Assembly: GCA_036346355.1 (NCBI GenBank)
Contig: CM070572.1
Span: 8,253,001-8,317,000, forward strand
DNA length: 64,000 nucleotides
Source: Rhipidocladum racemiflorum
Lineage: Eukaryota > Streptophyta > Magnoliopsida > Poales > Poaceae
Reading direction: 5' to 3'
Notes under the pieces: model-generated
What the model saw: only the letters and a program-made list of their open reading frames with translations
Database searches by the model: none
Told to the model about the DNA's origin: nothing
Program-made: the position numbers and the translations under genes
Shown here: in pieces, positions 23,285 through 34,668 of the stretch
Layout: each line of letters opens with the position of its first letter
Numbering within the stretch: position 1 is the stretch's first letter

Positions 23285-23684
23285 TGAGAGGAAAGTTCTT
23301 GGTCCTATTGACAGAACATTTCCTGAAATATTCCCTGTAGGATCAAATGGATTTTTCATCCTGAAGAGATATGAAAATATCCTGGTGGTGAGATATAAAG
23401 CGAGGCTTGTAGCACAAGGGTTTTAGCAGAGACCCGATTACGATGAAATATGTTCTCCTGAGATGAGTGGAATGACGTTCCGAAATTTAATATTGATGGC
23501 AGTAAGCTTAAACTTTTCAATACAGTTGATGATTGTAGTGGCCGCATATGTATTTGGGTCACTGAATACGGATTAAAGACAGTCGATAAGGATGTGGTAC
23601 AATCGACTAAGTAGATTCCTCCTGAAAAGGAAATATGATCCCTGAAGGAATAATGTTCCTGTGCATTCATGAGGAAATCCCAGA

Positions 23685-24032
23685 ATGGATTTTTATTTTC
23701 CTCTGTGGTGGTACAGTCACTCAGAGATTATAAAGGAAGCCTCATGGAAATATGTTTGGCTAAGACGGGTAATCAACCATGTCCAGAAGTTATATGGTAT
23801 GAATACCGTCAATTCCCCTACTATTATCTATGAAGATAATGATGCTTGTGTTGCACAAATGCAATTGGGTTATGTAAAGAGCAATATCACGAAGCATATT
23901 GCTCCTAAGTTCTTTTATCCCCACAAACTCCAGAAGAATGGTGAGATAAAAATAATGCAAATTAAGTCGTGTGAAAATCTAGCAGATTTATTCATAAAAT
24001 CCTTACCAAATTCCCCTTCCAAGGTATGTTAA
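23685..24032 (+). pseudogene. Copia RNase H fragment (element B)
   Basis: The frame has the same 115 codons as element A, with IIYEDNDACVAQM, KSNITKHIAPKFF and ENLADLFIKSLP. It lacks the reverse transcriptase palm upstream: degenerate sequence at 23285-23684 runs straight into it. It differs from A at only a few residues. Confidence 0.85.
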
Positions 24033-24312
24033 TGGCATTGGAATGAGGCGGCTTAGAGATTTGCATAGTTCAGGGGAAGTAAACCCCTGAACCATAATCC
24101 CTTTGCATGATCCTGAAGATCATAAGTTGTACTCTTTTTTCCTTTGTGAGTTTTCCTGATGTTTCTCACATAAAGGTTTTTAATGAGGCAACAAATGCAA
24201 CATAGAGAGCGAGTGTGATGTACTCTTTTCTCTATCTCTTTTTTCCCACTGGGTTTTTGAGTGGAGTTTTTAATGAGACATATGCATTACGCGGAATTCG
24301 CCCAAGGGGAAG

Positions 24313-24552
24313 TGTTATGAGATAACCTCCTAACCGTATTCGGTTAGGAGTCTATCTCTTAATATGTGGGCGAATCCGAACTCTCCTTGAGGGGACTGCT
24401 ATATATATACCGGGTGCCTCCATTGTATTTACATACATTGATCAATAAAGAAGAGAGAGCTCCACCCTATATCTTGTGTCTCTTGTTCTTGTGTTCTTGT
24501 GTTCTCGTTGATTGCCGGTGTTCGACGTGGGTGAACTACTTGTTTTACAACA
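24313..24552 (+). repeat. 3' LTR of Copia B
   Basis: It is identical to 18443-18682 except for one base. It is preceded by CGCCCAAGGGGAAG (polypurine tract) and followed by CTATT. Confidence 0.95.
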
Positions 24553-24614
24553 CTATTTACAATCGCTAGTGTAAGCAGGCAATATTTACATCGTGGTGCT
24601 TTGTGCCAGCTCAG

Positions 24615-24850
24615 TGCTGTGGAACTAGTCGTTCATTTACACTAATGAACAGTATATCTACACGAGCACACAAGTAAATAGAGCACACACAAAAATATAG
24701 AGGGGCAAAGCTCTCTCTTTATTAGATTGATTTTTCTGTATAAGTCAATGCCCAATATATAGTAGAAAAACTCCTGAAGATAAATTCGGATTCGTTCACC
24801 ATTGGATAGAGTTCTTTCATACTGGAACAGGGACTATCTATTTCACAACA
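24615..24850 (-). repeat. 3' LTR of Copia C
   Basis: In plus orientation it runs TGCTGTGGAACTAG to TTTCACAACA (236 bp). The minus-strand start is TGTTGTGAAATAG, with CGCCCAAGGGAG before it as polypurine tract. The inner terminus has mutated (TGCTG against TGTTA in the 5' LTR), a sign of age. Confidence 0.85.
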
Positions 24851-25257
24851 CTCCCTTGGGCGAATACCGCGCAATGCACATGTCTCATTAAAAACTCCTT
24901 CCAAAACCCACTGGAAAAAAAAGGGACGGAGAAAAAAGTACATCGTACTTGCACTCCGTATTATACTGGTTGACTCATTAAAAACCTTTGTGTGAGAAAC
25001 TTCAGGAAACTCACTAAGGGAAAAAGAGAACAACTCATAATCTTCAAGATACAAATTATGGTCTTCAGGATCATGCAAAAATGGGTTATGGTTCAGGGAT
25101 TTACCCCCTCTAAACTCTGCAAATTTCTAAGCCATCTCATTCCAATGCTATTAACGCATCTTTGGAAAGTAAACTTTGGTAAAGATTTTGTAAATAAATC
25201 TACTAGATTTTTACATGACTTAGTTTGTATTATTTTTACCTCACCATTCTACTGGAA

Positions 25258-25545
25258 TTAGTGAGGATAGAAAAATTTAGGGGCAATATGCTTCATGATA
25301 TTACTCTTTACATAACTCATTTGCGTTTGTGCAACACAAGCAGCATTATCCTCATAGATAATGGTGGGGGTGTCGATGGTATTAAGACCACATGACTTCT
25401 GGATATAGTTAATTACACATCTCGGCCAAACACACTCATGTGAGCCTTCATATAAAAATATAATCTTTGAGTGGTTAGTAGAAGTAGCTACCAAAGTCTG
25501 TTTAAAAGACTGCCAAGAAATGGCTGAACCACCGCAGAGAAACAC
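25258..25545 (-). pseudogene. Copia RNase H remnant (element C)
   Basis: The minus-strand frame has TIIYEDNAACVAQTQMSYVKSN and KHIAPKFFYPH (shown in part). These motifs match the RNase H pieces of A and B, but here the reverse transcriptase segment is retained upstream in the element. The frame breaks at both ends. Confidence 0.8.
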
Positions 25546-25692
25546 AAAACCAGTATAAGATTTAGCACTGTAGGGATTAGACAGATAGCCAGCATTTGTA
25601 TATCACACCATGGTTAATTCTTGGTTCTTCCGGTAAAACAAACCAAGATCTTGGGAACCTTGGAGGTATTTGACTAAAGTCTTGATATCAGC

Positions 25693-26130
25693 CTAATGTC
25701 TTCTGTTTGGGGCTGTACTGTGTCTTGCTAGCAAATTTACTGCGAATGCAATATCAAATCTTGTGCAATTCGCAAGATACATAAGTGCACCAATAGCATT
25801 TAAATATGAGACTTCAGGTCCTAAGACTTCATCATTTTTCATCCTTGGTCTAAATGGGTCTTTATTCGTTTCAAGGGATCTCACAACCATGTGGGTTTTT
25901 AAAGGATGAGATTTATCCATATTAAATCTTTCCAATACCTTCTTGGTATAGGCAGATTGGCATACAAAAATTCCTTCTAGGAAATGCTCAAGATGCAGTC
26001 CTAAGCAAAATTTGGTTTTACCCAAATCCTTCATCTCAAACTCCGTCGTGAGGTAAGCACTTTCTTCCTTTATCTCCTCTGTGGTTCCGATGATATTCAG
26101 ATCATCGATATATACTGAGATGATACAAAA
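25693..26130 (-). pseudogene. Copia reverse transcriptase remnant with YIDD codons (element C)
   Basis: The minus-strand frame at 26034-25693 has MKDLGKTKFCLGLHLEH, CQSAYTKKVLERF, SYLNAIGALMYLANCTRFDI and AVNLLARHS, typical of the Copia reverse transcriptase thumb. Just upstream, in a shifted frame, 26112-26101 encode the catalytic YIDD. Elements A and B have no counterpart to this block. Frameshifts prevent a continuous product. Confidence 0.85.
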
Positions 26131-26399
26131 TTTATTATGGGATTTTTGATAAACACACAGGGACAGTCCTCACTATTCAAATATCCCTTCTTTAGGAGGA
26201 ATCCACTAAGTCGGTTGCACCATATTCTTCCCAACTGTTTTAATCAATATAGCGATCTCTACAGTTTGACACTATACATGTTGCAATTATTAGGATCCGG
26301 TACTTTGACTCCTTTAGGGACTCTTATGTAAATATTCGTATCTAGTGACCTATATAAATATGCGGTCACCACATCCATCAACTACATGCTTAAATTTAA

Positions 26400-28900
26400 G
26401 CTTGCCGACATTGATATTGAATATCAGAACGTTATTCCACTCATTATAAGAGAATATGTTTCATTATAATCGATACTGGGTCTCTACGTGAACCCTTGTG
26501 ATACAAGCCTCGCTTTATATCACACCACCTGGTTATTTTCATTTCTCTTCCAGATGAAAACCCATTTTGATCTTGTAGGGAACACTTGAGGAGGTATTCA
26601 GTCAACAGGACAAAAAGTTTCCTCTTATTAAGCGAGCACAATTCTACCTCAATTGCATCAATCCATTTGGCCCAATCTGAGCGCTTCTGGCACTCTGTCA
26701 TGGACTTTGGTTCTGGATCTATTTCAATAGTTTTAACAATTTTAAAGGCAAAATAAATGTCAACAATTATAGTCTTTCTCTTATATAATTCTCCAAAATC
26801 CACATAATTGGTGGATATTTCTTCATTTATTTATTCCAGCTCCTCGTGATTTCCCATAACGATGGAGTCTAGGTGTTCCGACTTTCCAGCGTTAGATTGC
26901 GCGCGTAAATGTACGCTGGAATTATCATCTTCAAGATGGGTCACTTCAGGGACATTACCATCTCCAAGATGGCTCACTTCAGGGATTTTCTCAATACCAT
27001 GTTGAGCTTCTTCCACTGTCGTAGATAGTGATCTCATTTGGTCGGTCCTTTGTTTCTGCGGATGTCTCCGCAGAAATTAGTCCCGTGCATCTGGAGGACT
27101 CCCCCTTTTTTATCGTGAGGGGCAAGAGTGGGTTTGATATCCTTTTGTGGTATTTCCACTCTTTCAGGTGCATTTACTGCAGGTATATGAGATTTTGTCA
27201 CTCTCTTATGATCAGTGAGGGCATCTAGCAGATTATTAGCTATTTGTTGCAGATTTATTATCCTCCGAACTTCAAGTCCGGTTTCTCTAGTGCGTGGATC
27301 TAAAGACTGAATGCCAGTGATATTCCAATCCATTTCCTAGTATTCTTTAATATGGTACTTATCTCCCCCTAATGCTGAAAAATTATCCTCATAAAAATAC
27401 AATAAGCATACCGACCTGTGAACAGATCCCCTGTCATAGGCTCAAGGTATTTAATTATTGATGGAGATTCAAAATCTATATAGATCCCCAATTTTTGGTG
27501 ACGGCCCATGGTGATATGCTGTGCTGGAGAAATTGGCACGTATACAACATAGCCAAATTTTCGCAGATAAAAAATACTTGGTTCTTTTCCACACACCATA
27601 CACAAAGGGAAAATTTTATGATATGCAGTTGGTCTAAGTTGAATTAATGCCGCAGCGTGCAGCACTGCGTGGCCCCAACAGCTTGTGGGTAGCATACTAT
27701 TCTGCAAAAATGGCCTAGCAATAGGTTTTATTATTTTAATTAATGACTTTGTAAGGCCATTTTAAGTGTGGACATGGGGTACAAAATGCTCTACATTATT
27801 GCCTAGATCCATACAATAATCATTAAATGCTTTTAAGGTAAATTCACCAGCATTGTCCATTCAAATATATTTGATCCTTTCGTCTGAAAAGGAGGCTCGT
27901 TACTTAATAATTTGGGCAATTAATTTTGCAAAAGCATGATTCCTAGTAGATAAGAGACATACATGTGACCATCTCGTAGAAGCATTTAGTTGTACCATAA
28001 AATATCCGAAAGGCCCCAATAGAGGCTGAAGAGGTCCACAGATATCACCCTAAATTCTCTCCAGGAATTTCATATATTCCTTTCTAACCTTTAGGGAAGA
28101 AGGTTTATCTATGAGCTTTCCTTTGACACAAGTAGGGCATACAAAATCTTTAGGTTTAAAAAAGCTTACAGTTTTCATGATATGGCCAGCAGAATTATTA
28201 ATTATTTTCTCATCATATTCAACCCAAGGTAACCTAGTGTATCATGCCAAATTTTAAATATTTCTCGGTCTTTAAAGATGGTTTTCATCACAACATAAAA
28301 TTTAGGTTTTATATATGTATAATATAACCAGGAGGAGAAGGAAGAAAGTTTTTGAACCACACGTTTATTACACCCATTTAACTTAGTCATGACAAGGTAT
28401 TCAGTACCATCCTCATTGTTAGTCTCCATGTGGAAACTATTAAGATGAATGTCTTTGAAACTTAATAGAGTACGACTAGACTAGGGTATAATAGAGCATT
28501 CTCAACTATTATACGAGTGCCTATAGGAAGAACTATAATGACTCTTTTAGTGCCAACAATGAGTGTATCGCTTCCGGTGATGGTCATAATATTTCCAGCT
28601 TTCTTAGTTAAAGTCTAAAAATATTTAGTCTCTCTAAGATTAGTGTTTGTGGTGCAACTGTCTACAAGATAGTTTTCCTCTTCTGCTATTGTATTATACG
28701 GTTGTTCTAAAGAAATAAATTCAATCAATTCAATTGTTGCAACATGAACATATTAAAAATATAGAATAAGCATAGCATAAATGAGCAAATATTATGAGAA
28801 ATAACACTTTATTAAGTTACAACTGATAATCGCTCAACAGGAGCATAGACCAAATATTCATGCAGGAGCATAAATACTAAACTGATAAAATAAGGCTTTT
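26400..28900 (-). pseudogene. Copia pol remnants: protease to reverse transcriptase N-terminus (element C)
   Basis: Read on the minus strand, pieces of the protease/GAG-pre-integrase region (28660-28200), the integrase (27707-27369, with SCWGHAVLHAAALIQL and SPSIIKYLEPMTGDLF), the connection region (27333-26831) and the start of reverse transcriptase (26803-26444) follow in the normal Copia order. Stops and shifts separate all of them. Confidence 0.75.
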
Positions 28901-28922
28901 AAGGAGGCTCAACTAAGAAAAT

Positions 28923-31742
28923 TGAAAGTGCGTCTAGGCACTTATGTTGTTTTGGTGATTAATGACAAACGCATGTAATATCAATCAATGTAATTGTATA
29001 AATATTAACTTAGTGCTTAACAAATGACAAACCTCTAATATATTTATATTGTTATGAGACTAACATGTTTATTTCCTAGTTGAATATTAGTCTCATCTAT
29101 TTTAGAGGAAAATCAATTGGGATGGTTAAGGAAAATCAATTGGGATGGTTAAGCAAAAATGAGGTATGCAATCTCGGTATTCCTTCCATATTTGTCATTG
29201 CATTCCTCTTTAGCAAATGCATATTGAACTCTAAGTAACTTGTTGATTTCATATGTGCACATTGATTCATGTCATAATTGCTTGTGCATATATATATTCA
29301 TTTGAGTTCATTATGTGTTTTGTTTTTAATATGCTTGTGTTAACTAGAGTTAAACTTCATTGCTTCATATTGACTTGGTGCATACATGTCTTAGTTGTAT
29401 ATCTTCTAATGCACCTCTCCTAGTGAAGTTTAATCTAGAATTGGATCACATCATTTACTCTCATTCCAAATATTATTTACACATGTACAATTCATGTATA
29501 TTTTATCATGTGTTTCATTTAAGCAAAGTATGTGATCCTTGCCTTGATTTAAATGATTCATCTTATTGGCAATTATCTCTCTAAGTGCATATAGATCAAT
29601 CACATATTCATCATGCTGCACTTAGTAGAGAACAATTCTTATGTCAAGTGTTTTCGTTGATATCATGCCTATTTATATGAAACACTTGTTGTATTTCATC
29701 TCATTCATTTAATTCTAACTCATATCTTTTGAGCTTGTGGGACTAATGTGTTTGCTGAGTGCTTTGATAAGAATTAGGTCCCAAAGCTGTGTGTATGATG
29801 ACCAAGTGGTTTGAAGGATGATAAGCGAGTCAAAGTCAAACAAGACAGCGGTGTCACCAACAGCTGAGGACTAAGTCAGATTCGACTTGATGGAGGATCA
29901 TCTTGGTGATGATCGAGGTCAAGGTCGAGAGGACGAGAGTCTCATGAGGTGAAGCGCGTTGAGGTTGACAAGACGAAGGGCATCATCAATCTTTGTGGAA
30001 GCGTCATCATGCACCGTGCATCCGGAAGAAGTCGGCATGTAAGCTTAGTGTAAGACTTAGATTTTGTGTTAAATTTGAGTCTAAGGATTGCCGTACTATT
30101 AAGAGGGATGCAATCATTGAAATCACTTAGACATGTCTCAAGTGCTCAAAGTGGTCTATCCTTGTCTAAGGTTGAGAAACCCAAGTCACACTTTGTTCAC
30201 CTAGGTGTAGGTGGGTTGGTGTGAGGGTTAGAAGTGTTGTTAGTTTCGGAAAGTGAGAATTTGAGGTCACCTTGTGGATTCTTTGTGCAACCTATTTTTA
30301 TCCTTTGGGATTTGGGTAGTGAGACCTTGTTAGTTGGATAGCCACCGTTCATAGCTTTCCGAAAAGTCCGAATTCGCCAAAATCGGAGTCCGGGATCAAA
30401 AGTTATGTCCGTTTTCGTCAGGCTGCTGAGTGCTGCCTGGGAGATTCGGAGTATCCGGACTTTTAACCCGGAGTCTCCGGGTTATCCGGAGTATCCGGAC
30501 AATCCGGAGTGTCCGGATGATCCGGAGTGTCCGGGTTAATTGTCCGGAGTCTCCGGGTTGACCAGTTCGGTCCAAACGGCTAGTTTTTGGGGTTCCTCTA
30601 TTTAAAGCCCCCTTCTTGCCCACTTCAAAGAAGCCATTGGGGGATGTTTTGCTGGGTATTAGAGGTGTTCTTTGTGAGTGTTTGAGCCCCCAATACTCCT
30701 CCATACTCCTTAGATCTTAGTGATCCCCTTTTGTGAAGGGTTGGGTAGTGGAGAGAGGTGTTTGGATTGAGGATTGATTTGAGAAGTGGAGCTGGTTCCT
30801 TGGTGCTTTGAGGTGTTATTCTTAGTGATCTTGAGCTCCCAAAATCCCCTCTAACCCTAGATCTTAGTGATCCCTTTTGAGTGAAGGTTTGGGTGTGAGA
30901 GTGGGTAGTGATTGGATTGAGTGTGATTAGTGTGTTGAGCACTTGAGGTGGACTCTAAGTGAGTTCTTCGGAAGCATTTGTTGCTCTTGGAGGTTGAGGT
31001 CTCCTAGACGACTAGGAGTTGCCGGTGAGCTTCCAAGCTTTGTGTGGAAGGCCACCGAAGGTTTGTAAAGGTCCGATTCCGCCTCCGCAAGGAAAGGAAT
31101 CAAAGAAGTGAAGACCGGCGAGTGCATTGTGCAACACCGGGAGGAAGAGGGTTGAAAGAGACCCCGGCTCAAGTGTAACCGAGCCGCCTCAACGGAGACG
31201 TAGGATCCCCTCAAGGATCCGAACTTCGGGATAAAATCTTCGTGTCTCCATCTTCATTTCGGTTTCATCTCTTTCATTACTTGCTTGAATTCATTCCTAT
31301 ATGTGTGATTGAGTTGATTGTATAGGGTTGATTTATTTAGGAGCCCCGATCTATCTTGTTTTTGTGCTTGGCTCCCGTTCTCCACTTGATATAGGTTCTT
31401 GGTAGTATTTACTTACTTCTTGTTCAAGTGGATTGCTTCTAGATTGCTCAGATCTTGAATTCTTGGCCGAGACACTCAACCCGGAGTATCCGGTATTTTA
31501 TCCGAACTATCCGGATCATCCGGAGTATCCGGTACATTGATCCGGAGTATCCGGATAACCCGGAGTATCCGGACTAAATATCCGGAGTCTCCGAGTTAAT
31601 TGTCTCGGGCTAAATTATTTAAGTTGCAAAACTTAATTATACCCTTCGCTTCCGCATTATCTCTGTTTGTTTAATTTTAATTGGGTGTAATTTTGTAATC
31701 GCATATTCACCCCCCCTCTAGGCCGACATCCCGGTCCTTTCA
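28923..31742 (+). repeat. Solo LTR of a SIRE/Maximus-type Copia inside element C
   Basis: The 2820-bp LTR starts TGAAAGTGCGTCTAGGC and ends CCCGGTCCTTTCA, with inverted termini TGAAAG/CTTTCA. AAAAT stands on both sides (28918-28922 and 31743-31747), a perfect 5-bp target duplication. No internal retroelement DNA follows, so this is a solo LTR left by LTR-LTR recombination. A TATA-like CTATTTAAAG lies at about 30598. Words CCGGAGTATCCGG and variants cluster at 30447-30558 and 31480-31595. The right part matches 1-1174. Confidence 0.93.
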
Positions 31743-31762
31743 AAAATACGACATCAAATTAA

Positions 31763-32925
31763 TAAACTAAAAGGAGTAACAGGGAGACTACTACTAGTCT
31801 CTATATAAATCATGTTCCTCCTCCTGGGAAACATTGGTATTCTTTTGAAATTCCTCGAGCTCGATACCAAGAAGGTCATCTTCGTCCATGGGTGAGTTCC
31901 CATATCCGAGATGGCTCTCTTTAAATTCAATCGTCGGATCAGGGACGTTATCATTCTTCTTCTCACCTTCTTACTCATTGTCTGGTTGAGCGGTGAAGTG
32001 TGCCTCAACCTTCCTTTCTTGATTCTTCTGGAATCTTCTAGTGGATTTCATGTAAAGTTCTACCAAATGCTTTGGGTGCGACAAGTATGTGACCAATGGT
32101 CGACGCATCCACACCTAAAGCATGGCTGAGGAGGGTTAGCAGCCTTATTGGTTGGACCTTGCTTCTGGAAGGTTCCTAGACCCTTTCCTTTACCTTTCCA
32201 CTGAGATTTGCCCTTTCCCTTTTGGTATCTGCCATTCTTCTATTTATTCCTCTTATGCATTTGGCTCTTTCTGTGGCCTTGGCTATTACTAGCATGCTGA
32301 GCGTTAATATGGGCTTCAGGCAATACTTGCCTTTCATTAGAAATTGCATGATGATTTTTCATCAGGAGTTCATCATGTTTTTCTGATTCTAGTAGAACAC
32401 AAATAAGCTCAAAGTACTTCTGCTACCTAGCATGATGATGTTGTTGCTGTAGTATCCTCATATTGTGGTGGAAGGTGCATAAGGTTTCATCGATCATCTC
32501 TGCATTAGTAATTTTCTGATTACAAAATGTTAATTTTGCGTCAAATTTGTGCATAGCAAAATTATATTCTGCCACAGATTTGAAGTCCTGAAGCGTAGGA
32601 GGGTCTATTTGCGTTGTGCTTTTGAAAACAGCATGAATCTTTTCTGGTTGTAACGTTCCTTCAAGGAATTCCACAATATCAGCGGGTCCTCCTCCATCAA
32701 ATATTCAGCCTTCAAGTCCGGATGGAGATGGTACCTCAGGAAATGCAGAGCAGCACATTTTACAGGTTTGGGAACAGCAGGGGCACTAGCTTCAGGCTGG
32801 CTAACAACAACTCCAAGTGCTCTAGCTGTCAAGTTGATTTTGACATCCATTGCCCAAGTGAGATAATTGCTGCCATCCAGGGCAAGCACAATAAACTCCC
32901 TTTTGCGATGTCAAATATATCCTAT
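31763..32925 (-). pseudogene. Copia gag remnant (element C)
   Basis: The minus-strand frames show NYLTWAMDVKINLTARALG and EDPLILWNSLKERYNQK (from 32889), AEYNFAMHKFDAKLTFCNQK (from 32674), and a CCHC knuckle (CFRCGCVDHWSHTC) encoded near 32125-32084. Frameshifts separate them. The N-terminal part is better kept than in element B, and the C-terminal end borders the solo LTR. Confidence 0.82.
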
Positions 32926-32999
32926 ATGCAAGTAATACGGAATTTTACTATTGGTAAAATATTATATTGCATGCATCTCATTAAATCAGTAAAGTTTTG

Positions 33000-34253
33000 G
33001 TCTATATCTATTCGATAAATAATTATCACAATTTTGCCAGAAGTTTCTAGCATTTTCACAATTTCTGTTAATTATTTAGCAATCTTCCAGCATTACTTAA
33101 TAACATAAAATAATTTTCAACATAAATTACACATGGAATAATGCTAAGAAAATTAATACAGAGACATGGTGCTTAAAATATGATATCTGAAATTTTCTAG
33201 AATTTTCCTAGCATTTCTCATAATTTCCTGTTAATTACCAAGCAATTTTCAGAATTACTTTCATAACAGAAAAATTAAATTTCAAAATTTGAAATAATGC
33301 TAAAAAAATAAAACCATAAACATGACATAATCAATGTGTCATCATTAATTTTCTAGAATTTTCTAGCAATTTTCAAAATTTTCATTTAATAGGTAAGCAA
33401 TTTCCAGAATTATTTGAATAACATAAAAATTAATTTAGCACATATTAAACATGAAAAGAGCTATAAAAATAAACCAAGAGTATGGAACTTCTAGTATGTT
33501 CTAAAACTTAATTTTGCCAAAATTTTGGAAGTCCATATAACTAAAAAAAAATCTAATTTAGCCACTGACTCCACTCCATTCGTGCCACCTGCCACACGCC
33601 TCCTCCGGATCTGGCCGTCGTCGCCGATCCCGTGTGCTTCCGCCGTCGCCACCTAGGTGTGCAGGCGAGGCATCGCGCCAGTCGAGCGCGGAAGCCGAAG
33701 CATTACTGGTCGCCAATCTTGAGCGCCTCCGGCATGTGCTCTTTGGGACACAATCGCGGGAGCCGAAGCATCACCAGCCGCCAGTCTCGACCACGCGGGT
33801 GCATGCTTTTGGCCAACACGCAGGCGTCGTCTATGGGGCCACCGCCTTCAGCCGTGCACGAGCATCGCCTCTGGGAGACGAGGGGTCATGTCGTGGTCAT
33901 TGCACGGAAGCCGAGGCACTTCGGGCGCTACCGGACCGAAAATGGAAGGGTCGGGCCGCGGTCATTGCACGGAAACTGAGGCGCTTCGGGCGCCGCTGGA
34001 CCATGAAGAATCCGAATTGGTTTTTGTTTTTATGATGAATAGTAATCCTTTTTTCACAATAGTATATTAGGTAAAACTAATGATATGTAATTAGCAAAAA
34101 CAATCTGCAAGATTTCATTTACTGTTCACGCGCGGTCACTTACGTAGGGCTCGTCGCAGTGTGATCGTGTGAAGCAAGATGATGTTGATGCCATGTAGAT
34201 TGACGCAGGCAGACAATCACGAACGGCCTTGGTAGAACCTCGTGTTGATAACG
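33000..34253 (-). other. Leader of Copia C
   Basis: On the minus strand a primer-type site (34253-34238) is followed by sequence with a GC-rich block at about 33590-34000 and an AT-rich block at 33000-33560, the same two-part layout as the leader of element B. Frames in the GC-rich block are open by composition only. Confidence 0.5.
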
Positions 34254-34502
34254 TGTTATGAAATATAGTCATTCACCTGCACCAATCAACAGCACGTCCA
34301 CACAAGCACACAAGCAAATAGGGAGCACACACAAAAGTATGGGAGTGGGGGGCAAAGCTCTCTCTTTATTAGATTGATTTTTCTGTACAAGGGAATATCC
34401 AATATATAGTAGTAAAACTCTAAAAGATAAATTTGGATTCGCCCAACAATTGATAGAGTCTTTTTTTTATACTGGAATAGGAACTCTATCTATTTCACAA
34501 CA
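34254..34502 (-). repeat. 5' LTR of Copia C
   Basis: In plus orientation it runs TGTTATGAAATATAG to TTTCACAACA (249 bp). On the minus strand it holds a TATA-like CTATATATTGG and AATAAAGAGAGAGC, as in the 3' LTR at 24615-24850. Confidence 0.88.
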
Positions 34503-34668
34503 CACAGATCTAAAAAAACCATTAATTAAGCACGGGTGAGAACTACATGATTACTTAATGTAACGGCAAAATCTTATCCAGTAACCCAGCCCAAACATGA
34601 AGTGCCCGATTTGCTGACCCAACATGTTGACTCTGGCACCAGTCACGGGTGGTATTTTGTCCATGTCA

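Larger units (their letters stand above)
18443..24552 (+). mobile_element. Young non-autonomous Copia retrotransposon B, complete with both LTRs
   Basis: The 6110-bp element has 240-bp LTRs at 18443-18682 and 24313-24552 that differ at one base (A/G at the TATGT(A/G)GGCG position). The borders CTGTT and CTATT look like a 5-bp target duplication with one mismatch. The primer-binding-type sequence CGTTATCAGCACGAG follows the 5' LTR and AAGGGGAAG precedes the 3' LTR. Inside are a 2 kb leader, a gag with a frameshift and stop near its start, and pol scraps without protease or reverse transcriptase core. Such an element must depend on proteins from a relative. It lies just upstream of the HVA22-like gene. 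Confidence 0.92.
24615..34502 (-). mobile_element. Older short-LTR Copia retrotransposon C, split by a solo LTR
   Basis: On the minus strand the 5' LTR is 34502-34254 and the 3' LTR is 24850-24615. They are related to those of A and B in layout but much diverged from each other. CTCAG (24610-24614) and CACAG (34503-34507) are a plausible target duplication with one change. The primer-type site CGTTATCAACACGAGG lies at 34253-34238. Without the 2820-bp insertion at 28923-31742 the element is about 7.06 kb. Gag and pol have many frameshifts, but more of pol survives than in A or B, including the reverse transcriptase YIDD codons (26112-26101). Confidence 0.88.

Noticed and set aside
25258..26034. 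Functional reverse transcriptase in element C
   Set aside because: The YIDD codons and the thumb region are in different frames and stops surround them.
30447..31595. CRISPR-like array of regular short repeats
   Set aside because: The CCGGAGTATCCGG words are spaced irregularly within a plant LTR and have no spacers of constant length or cas genes.
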